Assembly: GCF_029873635.1 (NCBI RefSeq)
Contig: NC_080426.1
Location: 50,482,093 to 50,546,092 of the forward strand
Origin: Malania oleifera
Lineage: Eukaryota > Streptophyta > Magnoliopsida > Santalales > Ximeniaceae
DNA length: 64,000 bases
Direction: 5' to 3'
The notes beneath the pieces are model-generated. The model was not told the origin of the DNA. It saw only the letters and a program-made list of their open reading frames with translations, and did not search any database. The translations under genes and the position numbers were made by a program. Within the stretch, counting starts at the first letter, position 1, and each line of letters begins with the position of its first letter. Of the stretch, positions 37,190 through 46,088 are shown piece by piece.

Positions 37190-37305
37190 GTTACAGCTGT
37201 GAATTTTTTCCGAACCGCATTATTAGCTCGTATCGGTTTCGGAGCCTTCGATTTCCGTTACGTATCGGTCGTTACGCTACGTAACGGCCGTTATTTAAAA
37301 CCATG
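37190..37305. repeat. right terminal inverted repeat region of the hAT element
   Basis: Contains repeated taacggccgttac-type palindromes and ends ttaaaaccatg, the inverse of the left end. Confidence 0.75.
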
Positions 37306-37313
37306 CTGGTATG
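37306..37313. other. 8-bp TSD of the hAT element, right copy
   Basis: ctggtatg, identical to 31733-31740. Confidence 0.92.
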
Positions 37314-40300
37314 TGATAAGTAGATTAGCTTACCAACTAGTTTCAATTAGGAGATCAGTTATATACTTTTGCTGAGAGACACTAATACCCTTTTTCGTTT
37401 TAGCAACTTCCATGCCCAAGAAGTACCGCATTTGTCCCAAGTCTTTAACTTCAAATTCAGTGGCTAGAACTTTTTTCAATCTTTCCATCTCTACTGTATC
37501 ATCCCCAGTTAAGATTATATCCTCGACATACACTATTAGAATTGTTCTCTTACCCTTTTCAGACTGTTGGAAGAACAGGGTATGATCTGATTGCCCTTGT
37601 TGATATCCTTGGTTCTTTATTACTTTTGCAAATCTGTTGAACAATGCTCTGGGAGATTGCTTGAGTCCATACAAGGACTTCTTGAGTTTACACTCTGTTT
37701 TCTTCACTTTTCTTACTGAAGCCTGGTGGTATTGTTATGTAGACTTTTTCTTCTAACTCGCCATTTAGAAATACATTCTTAATGTCAAGTTGTTGTAGTG
37801 GCCAATCTAAGTTGGCTGCCAAGGACAAGAAGACCCGAACTATAACCGGTGCAAATGTCTCCATATAGTCAATGCCATTAGTCTGTGTAAATCCTTTTGC
37901 AACGAGTCTGACTTTATATTGTTCAATTGTTCCATTAGATTTATATTTCACTGTGAAGACCCATTTATAACCAACTGGCTTCTTCCCTCTCGGCAAATTC
38001 ATTACATCCCAAGTTCCACTTTTCTCCAGGGCCCACATTTCTTTCATGACAACCTCCCTCCATTTAGGTATTTCTAGAGCTTCCTGAATATTCTTTGGAA
38101 TTCTCATCCTGTCAAGGTTAGAGGCAAAGACACGATATCCTGTAGACAAGCTTTTATAAGACATGTATTTAGACCAGGGATATTGAGTACATGACTTGGT
38201 TTGTTTTCTGACTGCAATAGGTAAATTGATGCCATCAGCTACAGGATTATCAAAAGAGAGCTCATGATTATCTATTATCAGATCGGGATTGGGCGTGGAC
38301 TCATGGTTGTTCGGAGCCATCACCGGTTTCAACGCTTTTGGTGCCTTAGGTATGAGATTTTGTTCTTTGTGTTAGACTTTCTTGAGTAAACAAGTATGTT
38401 TGTGTTGTTTTGCTTTCCTGCATCTCCCTTTGAGGTTGAGTGCTCTTTTGTGTTTGACAGGTCAGGAAGTCATGCAATGGAAGGCTCAGTAGATGGGTCA
38501 GGGAATGAAGCAATGGGAGACTCAATAGATGGCACAGATTCAGTAGTAAAGAAGTCAAAGAACTGATCTTCACTCCATTTCTCCCCCTGAAGAGAGGTCT
38601 TTGGGAAATAAGGAGCGGTTTCAAAGAATGTGACATCAAGGCTAACAAACATCTTTTTTGAGACAGGGTCATAGCATTTGTAGCCTTTCTAGGTAGGGGA
38701 GTAACCAATGAAGACACATTTAACGGCACGAGGATCCAATTTATCCCGATGGTGAGCATGAACATGAACAAATGCAGTACAACCAAAGATTTTCAGCGGA
38801 AGACTGGAGGGGATTCAAGAGGTAGGAAAATGTTCCTGGAATTTCTGGAGAGGAGTGGCAAAGGAAAGCACTCGACTTGACATTCGATTAATGAGATGTG
38901 TAGCTGTTAAGATGACATCTCCCCAAAAATAATTTTTCATGTTTGTAGTGAACATCAGTGCCTGAGCTACTTCAAGTATATGTCTTTTTTTTCGTTCAAC
39001 AACCCCATTTTGTTGAGGGGTATCCACACAAGAACTCTGATGAACAATCCCATTTTCTTGAAGATAAGTTCCTAGAATATCATTAAAATATTCTATACCA
39101 TTATCAGCACGTAAAATTTGAATGTGAGTCTGGAATTGTGTTTGAATCATGTAATGAAAATTGACAAAAATGGAACGGACTTCAGTTTTGTCTTTCAACA
39201 AGTAAATCCAACAAAGATGAGTATGGTCATCAATAAAAGTAACAAACCATTTCGTATGGGTGCGATTAAGGGATCTTGAGGGTCCCCACAAATCACTGTG
39301 AATCATAGTAAATGGGCGGGATGGTTTGTATATAGATGATGGGAAAGAAGCACGACAATGTTTTGCAAGCTCACACACTTCATATTGAAACTTAGAAGAC
39401 ATTTTATTTGAACAGATAGACGGAAACAAACGTTTTAAATATTGAAAATTTGGGTGACCCATCTTGGAATGCCATAACAATAGTTCATTATCTCTAGAAA
39501 TAGATGCAGAATCACAAATTGTAGTATTACATTGTTCACTCAAGCTTGCCTCCTCAAAGTAGTAGAGTCCCTCATACGCCTTAGCAGTGCTAATCGTCTT
39601 CCCCGATGATAGGTCCTGAAAAACACAATGAGATGAAACAAATTTAGTAGAGCAATTGGAGTCTTTTGTTAACTGGCTGACGGATAACAAGTTGCAAGAT
39701 AACTTGGGAACATGTAGGACAAATTTTAAAGTTACAGAGTCAGATATGCGAATACTTCCTTTACCGGCAACTGGTGAGAGAGAGCCATCTGCAATTTTGA
39801 CTCTCAGATTTCCAAAATATGGTGAATAGGATGAAAACAATTGATAAGAACCAGTCATATGATCAGATGCACCCGAGTCAATTATCCATGGTGATTTGTA
39901 ACAGGATATAGTATTTAAGGCTGACAAATAATTACCTCAGTGAGCCAGAGAACCAGTGGAAGACTGACCCGATGTTTGAATTGAGGAAATCATTTTATAC
40001 AGCTGATCCAACTGCTCAGGGCTGAATGCAAGACTTGGAGTGGTATTATTGGTTTTTTCGCCTTGTGATTTTTTAGTTGAACTGTCAGTGTTAGCTTGAT
40101 ATCCACGATTTTTCTGATATTGTCTTGGTTTCCAATCTGCAGGCTTTCCATGAATCTCCCAGTAGGTATCTTTTGAATGACCAGGCTTTCGACAGTGCTC
40201 GCACCATAATTTACCTTTTTGTGATTGTTGCCCAGATCCCGCGGGGCCTTTTGATATAAGGGTCGAGACGTCAAGCGCATTAGGATTTGCACTCAGATTT

Positions 40301-41074
40301 TGGACGGACAGGTCCGGCCCGATACGATCTCCTTGGGGCCTCAGCATCACTCGTCTCCTGCTCTCCTCCCTCCTTACCTTTGTGAATACTTCTCAGGTTG
40401 AAGGCAGAGGTCGCCGGCCGAGGATTCGTCCCCGCACGTCATTCAGACTTCGATTGAGGCAGGCCAAGAACTCGAAGACCCATTCGTTTTCGAGCCTTCT
40501 CCTATACCGCGTGCTGTCGCTGAAGCATGCCCATTCCTTTTCGATGCTCAAATCGAGCTCTTGCCAGAGATGGGTCATCTCCATGAAATACTTCGTGACC
40601 TCTCTATCACCTTGCCTTATTTGCCACAACCGGGTTTTGATTTCGAAGATTTGCGAATAACTCTCGACATCAGAGTAGGTTTCATGAACGGCGTCCCAGA
40701 CATCCTTCACTGTAGGCAAGAAGAAGTATATTTTTCCAATCGCCGACGTCATCGAGTTGACGAGCCAAGCCGTTACCATGGAGTTTTCAGACCTCCATGT
40801 TTGCAAGGCGACAGCATCGGTAGGGTCTGGTCTCCTCCATTCGCCGGTAAGGTAATCCAGTTTCCCTTTTCCTTTAATTACCAATTTTATAGATTGAGCC
40901 CATTCATGGAAGTTTTTTCCGTTCAATTTCTCCACTGAGAGTGGAAGGGCTGTATTGTCCAGCCCATTCAAACCCCCAACAGATGTAGCCTCTGAATCCC
41001 CGTCGGGTTTTCGAGAAGAGGTTGACCCTCTGCTAGTGCTACTGGCCATCGTTAGCTAAGGTTGAGAAACCCTA

Positions 41075-41086
41075 GCTCTGATAGCA
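41075..41086 (-). promoter_or_regulatory. primer-binding site of the short-LTR Copia element
   Basis: On the minus strand it reads tgctatcagagc, one base off the standard initiator-tRNA-Met site, directly after the LTR end. Confidence 0.8.
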
Positions 41087-41272
41087 TGTGAGCGGAATTC
41101 AGTACTTCTTGAATTCTTCTATTAATTATGTACATCCCAATCTTACATTATATATTACAATCAACTATTCTAAACAAGGAAAAAATCCCCCTACAGAATA
41201 ATATATAATCTTCTACATTTACCCACTTTCCTAATTTACTCATTATTCACAAAGATACTTGGGATTTTAACA
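41087..41272 (-). repeat. 5' LTR of the short-LTR Copia element
   Basis: 186 bp from tgtgagcgg to gattttaaca. It differs from the 3' LTR at four positions plus one single-base indel. Confidence 0.93.
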
Positions 41273-41375
41273 ATATATTCCATTTGAATATTTCTGAAAA
41301 GTTTCAGATTTTTTTCCTATGAAATGTTGATTTACTATATGATGTTCTTGCAGTCTTGCAGAAATGTGTGATGAT

Positions 41376-41675
41376 TGCTAAAGCTTGATACATTGTTGGC
41401 CCACAATCTAACAGCGTAAGCTTTTAGATAAAGTGGTAATTTGACAAGGTATTAGAGCTGGTTATCAAGAGGTTCTGGGTTTTAATCTTGTTGCTTGCAT
41501 TTATTCTGTGTTGTTTAAAAATCATGTTCCATGTAATGGGTGTTATTTATCAATTGTTTATATCTGCACACACTATCAGGCTACACATGCAGGGGAGTGT
41601 TAAAGCTTGATATAAATTGTTGGCCCTCAACCTTACAGCTTAAGCTTTTAGGTATAGGTAAAGTGGTAATTAACA
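41376..41675 (+). mobile_element. TRIM (miniature LTR retrotransposon), 300 bp, in the B3-gene intron
   Basis: Two short direct terminal repeats (71 bp at 41376-41446, 78 bp at 41598-41675) start tgctaaagcttg/tgttaaagcttg and end gtggtaatttgaca/gtggtaattaaca. A primer-binding site-like aggtattagagctg follows the first, and a polypurine tract (atgcaggggag, about 41587-41597) precedes the second. A perfect 5-bp TSD, atgat, flanks the whole (41371-41375 and 41676-41680). There is no coding capacity, as is normal for TRIMs, which depend on other elements' proteins. It looks whole. The matching site at about 23388-23400 in the partial gene copy has only one gatgatgttc, which fits an unoccupied site. 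Confidence 0.82.
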
Positions 41676-41776
41676 ATGATGTTCATTCATTACATCATGA
41701 TGTTATGTTCCTTTTTTTTTTAAAGATTATGTTCTTGCTGACTTGTTGCTGTTTTACTACAATTACAGGATTGCTA

Positions 41777-41965
41777 TTGAAAAATTGTTGATGGTATTTT
41801 ATTATAGGATTGTTGAAAATTTGAAAAAGTAGTATTGCTGTCGAACAGTGAAAATTTGTTGCTAAACTGTTGAAAAATTATTGCTGGTATTTTAAAATAG
41901 GAGATTGTTGTTGAATGATGAAAATTTGTTGTTGAAAAATTGCTACTGGTATTTTATGATAGAAT
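41777..41965. repeat. degenerate minisatellite, three units
   Basis: Copies of ttgaaaaattgctggtatttta with small changes start at about 41777, 41870 and 41932, each followed by atagga or a near variant. It is intronic. No function can be assigned. Confidence 0.7.
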
Positions 41966-42461
41966 TCTTTACTGAAATTTTTACGATATATTTGCTTGTT
42001 TTGTAATTTTTTGTAATGAAAAGATTTAATATTGTGTCTATCTATTTGTTTTTACTACAATATAATGGTTGAAATGATCTTATGGTAGCATGTGGTTGCA
42101 CCACTGAGAAAAGGTCCTGGATCCACCTCTGTTTTGTGATACTGTCTTAATATGGTATTATGCATGGTAATACTATCCTTACTGTGTGGTTATAATGTGT
42201 TGTAATTGCCTATTTATGTATTTTGTACATACAAAAATTCATGTTAGTACTATCTTGTGGCTGTCTTATCTATCTGAGTATATAAATATTTATGTTCTGT
42301 TTAATATTCTTCTAGACATTTTGTAAGCGGCAATAATTGTCTGCAAATATATATATTTGGGAAAATCTCATTTCCTCCTTTCTTTCAAAATATTTTTGTT
42401 CTATTTTGATCATGCATATTTCCATCCAAGCTTTTTAGAGTAATTTATATGTAATTTGCAG
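41966..42461 (+). other. intron sequence before the first coding B3 exon
   Basis: T-rich, low-complexity DNA with no ORF, ending in a good acceptor (ttatatgtaatttgcag). I see no transposon signature. Confidence 0.55.
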
Positions 42462-43266
42462 ATGAGTTGTTCAGCAGGTGATTCAAGCCATAAAGGTGAG
42501 AATTCTCAAAAGACGGACCTACAAGCACTTGCATTAAAGAAGCCTAAAATGACTGAATTTCAAGGTGATGAATTTTGGCCACTTTCAGGGAAGCTGCATT
42601 TTAGTGTCATTCTTGCAAGATCACACGTGAAGCCTGTGTATCAAATGGTAATCATTGCACTGGTTACTTGGTCACCATGGTAAACACACCCTCCTTTTAA
42701 TAGAGAGAAGACCTTCCTAGTGCGAGGATAAGCCCATAAGGTGGCTGTATTTGACACATGTTCCTATTTTATTTTATTTTAACACATGTTCTTATTGGGA
42801 TCTGCAGTTCTACAAATAACATGATCAACAACCAAACTACTTTTACTAGTCCCTTTGTGTTTGGGTGTACACTCTGCAATATTAATCTTTTTCTTCACTT
42901 GGGGTCTTACACCAACTGAACACCTTTTTTTTTTTTTTTTTCTCCCTTTTATGTTAGGTGGTGCCATCTAGAATGTACCCAATACTTCCCTCTTTTAATG
43001 TCCCTGTGGAACTCATCTATCGATCCAAAGTCTGGCAGATGATTTATATGGGAGGAAACCGGACGCACAAAAGGTTTGATTCCAAATGGAAAGTGTTTGT
43101 CAATGACAATAATCTAAGAGCTGGGGATGCATGTGTATTTGAAATAATGGAGTGCAGTGATACAAATATTAAGTTCAAAGTCCAAATTCTCAGGGGGGAT
43201 ATCCCATTTAATTTGGTAGAAAGAAAAAATGGTGAGAGTTTAGATTCTGCTGTAGTCATTGAATAG
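42462..43266 (+). CDS. B3-domain DNA-binding protein, 2 coding exons, 164 aa
   Basis: This is the one host gene I can support. Exons are 42462-42647 (62 codons, frame 0) and 42958-43266 (102 codons plus TAG); the intron starts gtaatc and ends ttatgttag. The product has a hydrophilic, Lys-rich N-terminus (residues 1-36) and one complete B3 domain, about residues 38-142. The domain starts FWPLSGKLHFSVIL, has the conserved W in VWQMIY, then KRFDSKWKVFVNDN, LRAGDACVFE and the final strand KFKVQILRG. B3 domains are plant-specific and bind the DNA major groove, so a nuclear transcription regulator is expected; the single short domain suits the REM-like group. The first ATG lies exactly at the splice acceptor, so either translation starts there after an untranslated 5' exon, or a few residues come from the exon ending at 30820. 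Pathway and targets are unknown. The upstream intron holds a Copia element and a TRIM, which may affect expression. Confidence 0.87.
42648..42957 (+). other. intron of the B3 gene
   Basis: A 310-bp GT-AG intron with a T18-type tract just before the acceptor. It is removed in phase 0 in the middle of the B3 domain, between YQM and VVPSRM. Confidence 0.85.
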
Positions 43267-44819
43267 AGTTCCTTTGTATATAATAACTGTGATTGGGTTT
43301 TTCAAATTGCCTGTACAAATTTCGAGTAGGTAACTGGCTTGTGATATACAGTATACTCAAAAACTTGTTAGGAGTTTTACATGTAGTGCCGAGTGCATAG
43401 CTTCATCTGTACTAGTCCCTCTTTTTCCCCACTTTGCTGCTGTGTAAGCTTATGCTTTATATTTTTTGTTGACATCTCTCCTTTTGCTTTACTCTGCCAA
43501 GTTTTTGCATGTACCTACTAAATTCTGTTGCAGCATGACTGATTATGAGCCTAATCAAGCTTTCTGGCATGGTTCGAGCCTCACTTGTTATCTTATGAAT
43601 TTTATAAGAATTTTGTTACTCATTTTGAGCTTGGTTTGTGTAAGTTCTTCACAAATGAGAAGAGTTCCTTGGTGGACAGAAATTGTGCCATTTGGTCAGA
43701 CAGCTTGGCTGCTTAGAGTCGTAGATGGAGGTTGGATCACATGTATTGTCATATATATTGCAGCAGACTAGTACCCTTACAAATAAATTTGATGATAATT
43801 TTTGCCTGTTGTCTCTGTTTTGTGTCACTTTTGTCTTAGGGTTTCTGTCTTGGGCATTTGACTGTTCGAAGCTATGAGCAGTTTGCACATCTGATTTCCG
43901 CCACTGTGTGCTCTGCACAACTCTTGTACATCGTCCTTTTTAGGTGTTTTTGGGTGCACGTAGAAACAGAAGCAGTTTGCGTTGGAACCAGCAATGTAAA
44001 TTGATCAGTGGGCCTTCCTCATCTGTAATTCCTTCTGGGATGGCTATGGCTCCTGGAAGGTAATTGTGTTTGCATTTTGTTACCTGTATGTTGCCTTTTC
44101 TGAAGTTGAGATGATTGCATTTGAATTGTTTCCCTTATGGAGGGGACTCAGCCTCAACAATTATTTACCCTTTGTTTGCAAGGGTGAATTTGTTTCATGG
44201 ACTATCCCAATGTTCGTTACACTAGGACATAATGGATTGAGAGTGAAATGCAATAAGAAATTATATAGTTAATATATAAAATTATGAATCATCTTGGCTA
44301 ATCCACTTATAATCCATCTTTGGTGTAGCTAAATTAAAGGGCGGGTGACGTGGGCTTAGACACCACTAACTAGTTCAAGCTAAGGTAGGTTAAAGGCATA
44401 AAATCCGAGGGAAAAAAAATTATCTAAGTCCTTGTCCTATCCCCTATATATTGTTAATTAAACATGATATAGACTAATTATTATAGTCAATCAAGTTCAA
44501 TATTATATAATCTAATTTGTTCTTACACTCTGCAAAACAAAATTACATATACAAATCCAAGTTTAGTGCAATCAAAGTGTGAGAATGGATAAGCTTGCCA
44601 ATATTTTTACCAATGTAACATATTTTTAAATAAATATTTTGTAAAATGGCAGCTGCATAAGTATTGACAAAATAATCTAGTTTGAAATTCAAGTTTTTGA
44701 AGTTTGATTTACTTCAAATCGAGGCTTGGCTTGACATAACTCTCACTTCTTCTTACTGCTTAGTCCATAATGCATATGTCCTATATCGCACATCTTCCGT
44801 CTCTCTGCATTATAATTAT
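43267..44819. other. 3' flank of the B3 gene, no clear gene
   Basis: The first few hundred bases are probably 3' untranslated sequence. A slightly GC-richer stretch at 43930-44060 ends in a donor-like gtaatt and might be an untranslated exon, but there is no coding evidence. The ORFs here are short and show no domain. Confidence 0.45.
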
Positions 44820-45225
44820 TGTTGGTTTCGATAAGCATCCAAAAGGGGGATTGAATTGTGTTGTTTAAACAATTTTAATTCTTGGCATAAATGAAGCCAA
44901 TAAATAGCTAATCACACAAGTATCATCCAAACAAGAGATAACACATTCAATCACAGCACCTAAAACACAAATTAGTTTATACCTTATACACACCTACACT
45001 ATCAAAGTTTTTCACTATGATGTTTTTACATGAGAGAATAACTATCATCAAGACAACCGTCCCATGAGCTATCTCCCTTCACTTTCGAAAGACATCCTCC
45101 TTAAGTCTTTAAGCCTCTTAGGCTCCAAGACTTCAAGTCCTTTGCACTCTCAAGGCTATATCCAGGTTCACTTTTCGAGACAATTGTCCCACTCAAACCA
45201 ACAAGCTTACCCTCATGACAAAATT

Positions 45226-45590
45226 GTCAAAGTTTTGTGCAATTGCACTTTAGACTTCAGCCACTTTGGGATTTTGCTCAATGCAAAAGAAGATCAACAA
45301 ACTCTTATCTCACTTCTTAATTATAGATTTCACTTGAAGATTTACTTGTTCTCTTAGCATATTATTAGATATAACAGTAAGTACATATTGGTTCGAATAC
45401 AAAACTCGTCAAAGTTTTGTGCAATCGCACTTTAGACTTCAGCCACTTTGGGATTTCACCCAATGCAAAAGAAGATCAACAAACTCTTAGCTCACTTCTT
45501 AATTTCAGATTTCTCTTGAAGAGTTAAGAGTTCTCTTAGCCTATTATTAGATATAACAATAAGTACATGTTGGATTCGAATATAAAATAG
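45226..45590. repeat. 182-bp tandem duplication
   Basis: gtcaaagttttgtgcaat at 45226 recurs at 45408, and the match continues for the whole unit with a few differences, through aaagaagatcaacaaactct and tattattagatataaca. Confidence 0.9.
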
Positions 45591-45949
45591 AAGTTATAAT
45601 TTTACAAGATGTATTTTCAATCAAGTCTTTAGCTTGGATGAACTATTTTATGTATAGAATCCTTTGATAGTATAGTTTGTTCAAACCAAAGCAGATGGAC
45701 CTCCAACGACTACTAATTTGGCATTAATGAACAACGATTGCTTTGTCTGTTTCCAACGATACAACCCTGGCAGTATTAGCTTATTAATCCATAAATAGGA
45801 TTAGTAGTTTTCGTAGGAAATTTGAACAAATTCAAATTCTAATTTAGCATAGATCCTGTGCATTTGTATTTCCCATATCTTCAATATTATCTTGACAAAT
45901 AGGCAAGAGGTTAAGGTTTAAAATGTAGCGAACTATCCCAATAACCTTG

Positions 45950-46088
45950 CATTTGCAAGTGTGTCTTATATTGTTTCCGTAACTGCATCTATATGTACAT
46001 TTGTCTCTGAGTTTGTATTTGTAGCTGTGATTGCATTTGTATTAGCATGTGCATATTTGTCAATTACTACATCTATTATTGCATAAAC
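45950..46088. repeat. degenerate minisatellite, left part
   Basis: Loose repeats of gcatttgt, ctgcatctat and tgcata run up to the LTR at 46089 and resume at 48512-48620, so the LTR inserted into a repeat array. Confidence 0.55.

Larger units (their letters stand above)
31741..37305 (-). mobile_element. hAT-superfamily DNA transposon, 5.6 kb, inserted in the Copia element
   Basis: The ends read catggttcgaaat (31741) and, inverted, catggttttaaat (ending 37305), with an exact 8-bp TSD on both sides. The first and last ~120 bp are CG-rich imperfect inverted repeats full of taacgg/ccgtta words, which are likely transposase-binding sites. The element splits the RT-RNase H region of the Copia element; the flanking Copia sequence joins exactly once one TSD copy is removed. 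It encodes a minus-strand transposase gene with BED finger, DUF659 and dimerisation domains. A GC-rich block at 36660-36960 may be its 5' leader. It looks structurally complete; the transposase gene has at least two in-frame stops. Confidence 0.93.
30909..41272 (-). mobile_element. Ty1/Copia element with very short LTRs, carrying a hAT insertion
   Basis: It has both LTRs (187 and 186 bp) and a 5-bp TSD, atata (30904-30908 and 41273-41277). The primer-binding site is tgctatcagagc on the minus strand, 41075-41086, and the polypurine tract is at about 31096-31110. Parts on the minus strand in coding order are gag (40393-41049; CCHC knuckle WCEHCRKPGHSK near 40190), protease (IDSGASDHMTG near 39880), GAG-pre-integrase and integrase (38815-39700), RT (37330-38332) and RNase H (31163-31462, with DRTKHVEVDRHF). 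Without the hAT element (31741-37305) it is about 4.8 kb, normal for short-LTR Copia lineages such as Ale/Retrofit. LTRs differ at four bases and one indel, about 2 percent, so it is young. It is broken a few times but structurally complete. Confidence 0.93.
44820..46088 (-). mobile_element. LTR-like sequence, probably Copia, with internal tandem duplication
   Basis: The plus-strand start (tgttggtttcg, then ccaaaagggggattgaattg) mirrors the edge of the Sirevirus LTRs (ccaagagggggtgaattgg), so it is probably a minus-strand solo LTR or fragment. A matching right edge and TSD were not found. It contains a 182-bp tandem duplication (45226-45590). Its right part from about 45950 is a degenerate minisatellite and may be host DNA. 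Confidence 0.4.

Noticed and set aside
41386-41530. tRNA-derived SINE suggested by gtattagagctgg and gttctgggttttaatc
   Set aside because: The flanking direct repeats, polypurine tract and exact TSD fit a TRIM with a PBS better; no poly-A tail is present.
43044-43259. 71-aa minus-strand ORF
   Set aside because: Antisense shadow of the second B3 exon.
44066-44272. 68-aa ORF downstream of the B3 gene
   Set aside because: No domain, ordinary for AT-rich DNA, and no exon signals.
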